A stretch of DNA of 11,358 nucleotides from Candidatus Fermentibacterales bacterium (GTDB lineage: Bacteria > Fermentibacterota > Fermentibacteria > Fermentibacterales > JAFGKQ01), in NCBI GenBank assembly GCA_016928495.1, contig JAFGKQ010000303.1, positions 1 through 11,358 on the forward strand, in the 5' to 3' direction. Made by a program: the position numbers and the translations under genes. Of the stretch, positions 7,016-11,358 are shown one piece after another (position 1 is the stretch's first letter; each line of letters begins with the position of its first letter). The notes below the pieces were generated by a model, which did no database searches, was not told where the DNA came from, and saw nothing but the letters and a program-made list of their open reading frames with translations.

Positions 7016-7147
7016 CTATCCGCCTCCTCTCGATGGCACCTTGCGGTGCTGGAGGTGGTGGTCTTCAGCGTGAGTGTGAGGCTTGCGAGCCCTCTTCTGG
7101 GTCCTGGGATGACCTGACTTCCCGGGCTTGCCCCTGTTCTCGGTCAT
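7016..7147 (-). CDS. Small histidine-rich basic protein, 43 residues
   Basis: I do not recognise this protein. It starts MTENRGKPGKSGHPRTQKRA and continues through a cluster with HTH, DHHLQH and a KVPSRGGG end. Six of 43 residues are His and about twelve are Lys or Arg; there is no hydrophobic segment, so it should be soluble and probably disordered. The evidence for a gene is the near-ideal ribosome site (GGAGGGAGGT ending 4 bases before the ATG), codon choice like the neighbours (AAG, CAC, CAG, CTC), a clean TAG stop and a terminator-like hairpin downstream. It is divergent from the ArsR repressor with 114 bases between the starts, so it may share that control. Metal binding by the His cluster or nucleic-acid binding by the basic residues are both possible. 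Confidence 0.6.
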   Translation of the reverse strand: MTENRGKPGKSGHPRTQKRARKPHTHAEDHHLQHRKVPSRGGG

Positions 7148-7151
7148 TCCG

Positions 7152-7161
7152 ACCTCCCTCC
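7152..7161 (-). promoter_or_regulatory. Strong ribosome binding site for the 43-residue protein
   Basis: Minus-strand GGAGGGAGGT followed by CGGA and ATG. The spacing is optimal; this decides the start at 7147 over an in-frame upstream ATG at 7240, which would run back through the ArsR operator. Confidence 0.65.
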
Positions 7162-7197
7162 AGAGACTAGTACGCCCGACAGCGCCTCCTGGTTCCA

Positions 7198-7244
7198 TTG
7201 ACTGCGAGCACACTATTTGCATATTTGGCCTGTTATACAAATAG
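7198..7244 (+). promoter_or_regulatory. Promoter and putative ArsR operator
   Basis: TTGACT (7198-7203) and CATATT (7220-7225), 16 bases apart, form a plausible promoter for the ArsR operon. Over the -10 box lies an AT-rich repeat set in otherwise GC-rich DNA: CTATTTG (7213-7219) and CAAATAG (7238-7244) are perfect inverted repeats, and a second TATTTG (7222-7227) also mirrors CAAATA (7238-7243) with a 10-base spacer. ArsR/SmtB repressors bind such sites at their own promoters and release when metal binds. The site lies between divergent genes and could govern both. Confidence 0.5.
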
Positions 7245-7261
7245 GAAGGCTCGGGACGGAC

Positions 7262-7576
7262 ATGCAGGGCACGACCCGGATGCCTGACCTCCGGAAGCAG
7301 GCTGAGATCATCAGGGCGATGGGAAGCCCATCGAGGCTTCTGATCGTTCAGGAGCTAGCCCGACGCGAGATGAGCGTAGGCGAGGTAACAGCACTGGTAG
7401 GCTCCGACATGTCCACCGTCTCCAGGCACCTGGGCGTACTCAGGCAGGTCGGCATTGTCTCCTGCCGGCGAGAGGGCACGACCATCCTGTACCGCCTGGA
7501 TACGCCCTGCGTCCTGGGGTTCCTGTCCTGCGTGAAAGAAGTGCTCGAGGGGTCTTGCGAGGCTGGCTCTCCATGA
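7262..7576 (+). CDS. ArsR/SmtB-family metalloregulatory repressor
   Basis: A 104-residue winged-helix protein: MGSPSRLLIVQELARREMSV (20-39), recognition-helix region DMSTVSRHLGVLRQVGIV (49-66) and the wing CRREGTTILYRLD (68-80). The classical ArsR metal site (CVC in helix 3) is absent; that stretch reads MSVGEV. Instead Cys83, Cys90 and Cys99 lie in the C-terminal helix (TPCVLGFLSC, then GSC), plus Cys68 in the wing, so a thiol sensor site formed by C-terminal cysteines is likely. The start at 7262 is chosen because it leaves the operator upstream; AGGAAGG lies 12 bases before it, rather far. The TGA stop overlaps the permease ATG. Expected role: repress this cassette until a thiophilic metal or metalloid is present. 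Confidence 0.85.
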   Translation: MQGTTRMPDLRKQAEIIRAMGSPSRLLIVQELARREMSVGEVTALVGSDMSTVSRHLGVLRQVGIVSCRREGTTILYRLDTPCVLGFLSCVKEVLEGSCEAGSP

Positions 7577-8892
7577 GGATCTCCGGCAGGTGGAAGACGG
7601 CGTTGCTGCTGGCGGCGGGGTTCCTCGCGGCCTACCACCTTCCGCTCCAGGACCCGCGCTTCAGAGGCGCGGTACTCGAGGGCCTGTTTCTGCTCAAGGA
7701 CTACGCCAGGCAGCACGTGGTGCTGTGCCTGGTGCCCGCCTTCTTCATAGCCGGCGCGATATCGGTGCTGCTCTCGAAGGGTGCGGTGCTGAGGTTCCTC
7801 GGGGCAAGCGCCCGGAGGCTCGTCGCCTACTCGGTCGCATCGGTCTCCGGAAGCGTTCTCTCCGTCTGCTCCTGTACGGTTCTGCCCATCTTCGCGGGCA
7901 TATACGGCATGGGGGCCGGGCTGGGACCCGCGACGACCTTCCTCTACTCGGGACCCGCCATCAACGTCCTGGCGATCATCCTCACGGGACGTGTGCTGGG
8001 AATGGAGCTCGGAGTGGCCAGGACTCTCGGCGCGGTCCTCTTCGGGATCGTGCTCGGCCTGCTGATGAGCTTCTTCTTCCGCGGCGAGGAGAGAAAGCGG
8101 TGCGCGGCCAGGCCGTCGAGCGAGCCTCTCGGCAATACACCGGAGGCCCCCGTCTGGCACAGCGTACTGCTCCTCCTGGTTCTGGTGCTGATCCTTGTGA
8201 CCGCAACCTGGGGTGGCTGTGAATGCAGCGGGGGTCTGACCGGGAGCTTCTATCGGGCAAAGGGACTGGTGCTGTCTGGACTGGGCCTGATCCTCGCGGC
8301 CATGCTGCACCGCTGGCTGGGCGCAAGGCTCTGGAAGCTCGCCCTCGGTGCCGCGATGGTGGCGGCCACGGCTCTTCTGCTTCCGGGGAGGACGGTCCTC
8401 TCCTTCGGCACGGGGGCGCTGGTGTTGTCGTGGATTCTGGCCAGCACTCGCGGTGAAGGATACGAATGGTTCGATTCGACCTTCGGCTTCACCAGGCAGG
8501 TGCTCCCGCTGCTCTTCCTGGGCGTGCTGGCGGCCGGGGTCCTGCTCGGCCGGCCGGGGCAGCAGGGAGTCATCCCTTCTTCCTGGATCGAGAGCGCCGT
8601 GGGCGGGAACTCCGTCACGGCGAACCTGGCCGCTTCCCTGGCCGGTGCGCTGATGTACTTCGCCACGCTCACGGAGGTTCCCATTGTGCAGGGCCTCATG
8701 GGTGCGGGCATGGGCAAGGGCCCCGCCCTGGCGCTTCTTCTGGCCGGCCCGGCGGTCTCGCTTCCGAACCTCCTGGTGATCCGAAGCGTCCTGGGTACAA
8801 GGAAGACGGTGGTCTTCGCCGGGCTGGTAGTGACGATGGCAACACTCTGTGGATCGCTCTACGGTTGGCTCTTGGCCGGATCGGGGGGGTGA
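7573..8892 (+). CDS. ArsP/DUF318-family permease (putative metal or metalloid efflux)
   Basis: A 439-residue membrane protein of the PF03773 permease family, with eight or more hydrophobic segments in two halves. The first half has the hallmark SVCSCTVLPIFAGIYGMGAG (97-116) followed by LGPATTFLYSGPAINVLAI; the second has a matching ATLTEVPIVQGLMGAGMGKG (364-383) followed by PALALLLAGPAVSLPNLLVI. Cys99 and Cys101 form a CxC pair in the membrane. A second pair, Cys216-Glu-Cys218 in WGGCECSGG, follows a hydrophobic stretch. Relatives include ArsP (organoarsenical efflux) and SO_0444-type Cu/Zn exporters; the substrate here is undecided. The ATG overlaps the ArsR stop, and the TGA overlaps the GTG of the CxxC protein gene, so all three are coupled. 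Confidence 0.87.
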   Translation: MRISGRWKTALLLAAGFLAAYHLPLQDPRFRGAVLEGLFLLKDYARQHVVLCLVPAFFIAGAISVLLSKGAVLRFLGASARRLVAYSVASVSGSVLSVCSCTVLPIFAGIYGMGAGLGPATTFLYSGPAINVLAIILTGRVLGMELGVARTLGAVLFGIVLGLLMSFFFRGEERKRCAARPSSEPLGNTPEAPVWHSVLLLLVLVLILVTATWGGCECSGGLTGSFYRAKGLVLSGLGLILAAMLHRWLGARLWKLALGAAMVAATALLLPGRTVLSFGTGALVLSWILASTRGEGYEWFDSTFGFTRQVLPLLFLGVLAAGVLLGRPGQQGVIPSSWIESAVGGNSVTANLAASLAGALMYFATLTEVPIVQGLMGAGMGKGPALALLLAGPAVSLPNLLVIRSVLGTRKTVVFAGLVVTMATLCGSLYGWLLAGSGG

Positions 8893-9128
8893 TACAACTG
8901 AAGATCCAGATCCTCGGAATGGGATGCCCGAAGTGCCGGCAGCTTGCCGAGCGCGCCGCGGAGGCTGCTGCTCGCCTGGGCCTCGACTTCGAGATCGAGA
9001 AGGTCACGGAGCTTGCCGCCATCACCGCGATGGGGGCGATGATCACGCCGGCCCTGGCGGTAGACGGCGTCCTGAAGCTGCAGGGCTCCGTACCCACGGT
9101 GGAGCAGCTCGAAGAGATGCTGAATTAA
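8889..9128 (+). CDS. CxxC mini-thioredoxin (redox-active disulfide protein 2 type)
   Basis: A 79-residue thioredoxin-fold protein of the TIGR00412 type: KIQILGMGCPKCRQLAERA with Cys13-Pro-Lys-Cys16, EIEKVTEL (35-42), the cis-proline region MITPALAVDG (51-60), VLKLQGSVPT and a final helix. There is no signal peptide, so it is cytoplasmic. It probably reduces or passes thiol-bound substrate to the co-encoded permease; that is inference from gene order. The GTG start lies in a 4-base overlap with the permease stop after a G-run; relatives usually begin at the Lys of KIQIL, so a CTG at 8898 is a possible alternative. The last codons and TAA lie within the left arm of the inverted-repeat element. 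Confidence 0.85.
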   Translation: MIQLKIQILGMGCPKCRQLAERAAEAAARLGLDFEIEKVTELAAITAMGAMITPALAVDGVLKLQGSVPTVEQLEEMLN

Positions 9129-9247
9129 GGGGACACATCACTTATCTCGGTGAAACGGCTCTGAGTGCTGCCCTGCAGTCGGCGGCGCAGAGCCGGGTGC
9201 CGGAGCAGCAATCGGCCGAGATAGGTGATGTGTCCCCTTAATTCAGC
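9119..9247. mobile_element. MITE-like palindromic element with 32-base inverted arms
   Basis: The left arm (9119-9150), starting GCTGAATTAAGGGGACAC, and the right arm (9216-9247, reverse complement) are identical over 32 bases except at 9142/9224 (T opposite G). The 65-base centre holds a nested pair, CGGCTCTG (9156-9163) and CAGAGCCG (9188-9195). No reading frame is inside. Such elements are typically non-autonomous and moved by a transposase elsewhere; the GGGGACAC end resembles, from memory, repeats found near REP-associated Y1 transposase genes. No target duplication was identified. Both flanking genes end inside the arms with the same CTGAATTAA. As RNA, either strand would fold into a long hairpin, so it likely ends both convergent transcripts. 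Confidence 0.7.
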
Positions 9248-10407
9248 CAGGACTCGAAGGCCCTGAGCCCCTCGGCAGGCACCCAGTGCGCACCGTCGTG
9301 CTCGTAGAAGGTCACGTCATAGCCGCGGGACTGGAAGTAGTCCCTGGCCACAAGGCCTCTATCGTCCTCGCTGGCTCCGCGTGCGATGAACACCCGGAAC
9401 CCGGGGGCCGATTCCTGTGGGGCCCACTCCTCTCCGATCATCGGGGCACCGAAAGCAGCGACGCCGTCGTAGATGTCCGGATGCAGCAGGGCCGTCATGT
9501 AGCAGAGCTGCCCGCCCTGGCTGAAGCCCAGCAGATAGGTTCCGCACACCGGGTAATGCTCGCGCAGCTCCATCGTGGCGAAGACCACGTAGTCGATGGA
9601 CGTGATCACCGATCTCTCCCACAGCTCGGCCCTTCTGTCCTCCGGCAGGATCTCCAGCCAGTCCTGGCTCCCGTGGGCGCACCAGCTATAGCCGCCGCCG
9701 GTCTCGGGCGGAAGCGCGTAGGGTGCCTGGAGGGAGAGATAGATGAAGTCCCCGTTCTCGAAGTCCGAGAATCGCCGCGAGAACTCCTCGGCACTTCCGG
9801 TGTAGCCATGAAGGGCAACCACGGCGGGATACTCTCTTCCCGGATCGTAGCCCTCCGGCAGGTGGAGCCTGGCAGTCTGAAGCGACGGGAACATGAGATA
9901 GAGCATCTCGTCGCTTCGCAGAGCGGCCATCTCCTCCATCATGGAGTCGATCTCTGCCACAGCCCCCTGGAACTGCTGCGTCTGCCGTATGCTGTCGAAG
10001 TCCGGGTCGGCATCCACGAAGCCCCGGTCGTCCAGCCCGGCCCTGAAGGAAGCCACCAGGAAGCGCGATGCCAGCGCTTCCTCGCCCATGAGCGCATAGC
10101 AGCAAGCCAGGTTGTAGATCACTATGGGATTGCGGTTCAGGTCGGCCTGGAGGAACAGCAGGTAGTACCTTGCCGCAAGGTCGAAGTCACCGATGGTGTA
10201 GGCCTGTTGTGCGTTCTCGATCAGGTAGCCCAGATCCGCCTCGAAGAGCCTCTCGAAGTCGGGCTCCGCGGGCTCGACGCGGGCGGGGTTGGCCCACCCG
10301 GGAAGAGCCTCCGGTATCTCGACCCCCCCGATGCTGGCCCGGGACGGGGCCGGGAGCCCCACGACGAGCGGTACTGCGAGCAATAGAAGCGACCTCCGGA
10401 GGAACAA
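9238..10407 (-). CDS. Exported TPR-alpha/beta-hydrolase fusion (esterase-like)
   Basis: A 389-residue protein with a signal peptide (MFLRRSLLLLAVPLVVGLPA, probable cut after SRA at 22-24). Residues about 55-130 contain TPR-like helices (AQQAYTIGDFDLAARYYLLF, then IYNLACCYALMGEEALASRF). The hydrolase domain (about 175-389) has the oxyanion-loop HGYTGS (200-205), nucleophile elbow GFSQGG with Ser296, acid Asp348 or Asp349 in ASEDD, and His374 in DGAHWVP. It resembles the carboxylesterase/phospholipase or esterase D group; the substrate is unknown. The start is TTG, supported by GGGAGG six bases before it and by the correctly placed leader. It lies 31 bases after the beta-propeller gene, probably one operon. 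The final codons, CTG AAT TAA, come from the inverted-repeat element's arm. Confidence 0.85.
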   Translation of the reverse strand: MFLRRSLLLLAVPLVVGLPAPSRASIGGVEIPEALPGWANPARVEPAEPDFERLFEADLGYLIENAQQAYTIGDFDLAARYYLLFLQADLNRNPIVIYNLACCYALMGEEALASRFLVASFRAGLDDRGFVDADPDFDSIRQTQQFQGAVAEIDSMMEEMAALRSDEMLYLMFPSLQTARLHLPEGYDPGREYPAVVALHGYTGSAEEFSRRFSDFENGDFIYLSLQAPYALPPETGGGYSWCAHGSQDWLEILPEDRRAELWERSVITSIDYVVFATMELREHYPVCGTYLLGFSQGGQLCYMTALLHPDIYDGVAAFGAPMIGEEWAPQESAPGFRVFIARGASEDDRGLVARDYFQSRGYDVTFYEHDGAHWVPAEGLRAFESWLN

Positions 10408-10419
10408 GCGGAACCTCCC
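10408..10419 (-). promoter_or_regulatory. Ribosome binding site that fixes a TTG start
   Basis: Minus-strand GGGAGG (10419-10414), then TTCCGC, then TTG. No ATG or GTG stands at a similar distance, and the following residues form a typical signal peptide, so TTG is the likely start of the esterase-like gene. Confidence 0.6.
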
Positions 10420-10438
10420 TCTCCGGGCTGCAGAGCTC

Positions 10439-11358
10439 CTAGGGCTGTTCGAGCTCTATCAGGTAGACCTTCGGGTAGTCCTCGGGATCGGGGTCGAAGC
10501 CCAAGACCCCGCCCGAGTCGATCACGAACTCGGCCCTCCGGCCCGCAACCCGCCCCAGCCCTTCGAGCCTTGCCACGAACAGCAGCTCCCCCTGGTAGTC
10601 GTAGACGTGGAAGGTCGGGATCTCGTCGCTCCCCACGCGGACCCAGAGCCTCTCCGAGGCGTCCACGCCCAGACCCGAGACTGCATCCCTGAACGGATTG
10701 ACGTCCTCTATCCTGGGCCTGGTGATGCTCGTGGTGCCGCTCTCCATGCTGATGGCCAGGCCCAGGGCGCCATCCTCGATCTCCTCGTCCGTCTTGCCGA
10801 CCCTTTCCCAGTCCTTCTCGATCGTCACCAGCTCGCCGCCGTCAGAGGTGAATCCCCTGATCAGGTAGACGCTGTCGCTCGATTCCGCTACGAAAACGCT
10901 GCCGTCCGGCCCGGTGGCCAGGGCGATCCTCGGCGCCTCCACTCTTATCCCGCCGTCCTCCGACCGTACGTTGACGGGGAAGGTCGCATAGACCGTCGCA
11001 GGCTCCGGATCAGTCGGGTTCCAGCACCCCACGAGCAGGCTGCCCTCAGGCCCCTGCTCGCCCGGTTGGATCCTCATCTGGCTGCCCACGAAGCTGTCTC
11101 CGACACCAGGGGCGAGGTTGGAGGGAGCTCCGCTCTGACCGAAGCCGCCCAGCTCCTCCACGTACGCCATGACGGGATCGTAGAGCACGATGTTCCTGGC
11201 CATCATGTCGGCGACCGCGACTCCGCCGCTCCCGAGTGTGGCGAACGCAATGGGGAACTCGTACTCCCCCGGGCCCGGACCCGTCCTTCCCACGCTTCCC
11301 AGGTGAGTCAGGTCCTCGCCGGAGAACCGGTCGACGGACATCCTCTGGAGATCCAGAG
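10439..11358 (-). CDS. Beta-propeller protein (6-bladed/NHL-like), 5' end missing
   Basis: The frame is open to the right edge; 306 codons and a TAG stop are visible. The sequence repeats the blade pattern of 6-bladed propellers: VDRFSGEDLTHLGSVGRTG, GVAVADMMARNIVLYD, IALATGPDGSVFVAESSDSVYLI, LGVDASERLWVRVG with IPTFHVYDYQGELLFVARL, and LGFDPDPEDYPKVYLIELEQ at the end. Such proteins are usually exported and serve as binding scaffolds or, less often, lyases or hydrolases; nothing here shows catalysis. An ATG at 11341 exists, but LDLQR just before it continues a blade and no ribosome site is seen, so the true start probably lies beyond the window. The esterase-like gene follows after 31 bases. 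Confidence 0.75.
   Translation of the reverse strand, partial: LDLQRMSVDRFSGEDLTHLGSVGRTGPGPGEYEFPIAFATLGSGGVAVADMMARNIVLYDPVMAYVEELGGFGQSGAPSNLAPGVGDSFVGSQMRIQPGEQGPEGSLLVGCWNPTDPEPATVYATFPVNVRSEDGGIRVEAPRIALATGPDGSVFVAESSDSVYLIRGFTSDGGELVTIEKDWERVGKTDEEIEDGALGLAISMESGTTSITRPRIEDVNPFRDAVSGLGVDASERLWVRVGSDEIPTFHVYDYQGELLFVARLEGLGRVAGRRAEFVIDSGGVLGFDPDPEDYPKVYLIELEQP

Noticed and set aside
7217-7261. TTG start 15 codons upstream for ArsR
   Set aside because: It would place the start inside the palindromic operator and promoter and has no ribosome site; the added residues do not resemble the family.
7348-8310. 320-residue minus-strand open frame across ArsR and the permease
   Set aside because: Gln/Arg/Glu-rich translation is the usual complement of hydrophobic coding sequence; the opposite strand has clear families.
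8466-8888. Upstream extension of the CxxC protein frame through the permease gene
   Set aside because: The added residues are an out-of-frame reading of the permease; the real protein begins at the stop/start overlap near 8889.
7573-8892. Naming the permease arsP and the cassette arsenic resistance
   Set aside because: Related permeases move organoarsenicals or Cu/Zn, and neither arsenate reductase nor ArsA/ArsB/ArsM is here; the substrate is open.
9286-10386. 366-residue plus-strand open frame opposite the esterase-like gene
   Set aside because: Antisense shadow; no motif or ribosome site, and the minus strand has signal peptide, TPR and catalytic residues.

Overview
The window is GC-rich bacterial DNA with dense gene packing, strong GGAGG-type ribosome binding sites, frequent 4-base stop/start overlaps, some GTG and TTG starts, and heavy use of AGG for arginine. 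Many products look exported (signal peptides, a beta-propeller, an Ntn hydrolase, transglutaminase-fold proteins, a TPR-esterase). This style suits an uncultured FCB-group or candidate-phylum bacterium (Fermentibacteria, Eisenbacteria or WOR-3 type). That is an impression from gene content and codon use; there is no rRNA or marker gene here to settle it.

Left block (1-3231, minus strand): a translationally coupled run reading right to left. It holds a secreted transglutaminase-fold protein with an apparent Cys-His-Glu triad, then a paralogue in which all three of those positions are replaced, then a C45-type Ntn hydrolase with an inserted calcium-loop-like motif. The hydrolase runs off the left edge. 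A 110-base divergent intergenic region follows.

Central block (3342-6895, plus strand): a five-gene operon. It encodes a small four-helix membrane protein of the phage-holin-IV-like family (PF04020), a CofE-like (F420_ligase, PF01996) protein, a creatininase-family metallo-amidohydrolase, and an ABC transporter (ATPase plus ABC-2 permease). An amide-forming and an amide-cleaving enzyme next to an exporter suggests handling of a small amide-linked molecule, but its identity is not visible.

Right-centre block (6896-9128): a likely bidirectional terminator, a 43-residue histidine- and lysine/arginine-rich protein on the minus strand with an excellent ribosome binding site, and divergently from it an ArsR-family repressor. 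The repressor is coupled by 4-base overlaps to a DUF318/ArsP-like permease and a CxxC mini-thioredoxin. An AT-rich inverted repeat upstream of the repressor is the likely operator. The three genes read as a self-regulated metal, metalloid or thiol-reactive efflux cassette.

Between the CxxC protein and the next, convergent gene lies a 129-base element with nearly perfect 32-base inverted arms. Each arm supplies the last two codons and the stop of the gene it touches. It looks like a miniature inverted-repeat element that also serves as a two-way terminator.

Right block (9238-11358, minus strand): an exported TPR-alpha/beta-hydrolase fusion preceded by a beta-propeller gene that is cut by the right edge. 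No rRNA, tRNA, CRISPR array or complete transposase gene was seen. No gene-free stretch exceeds about 130 bases.
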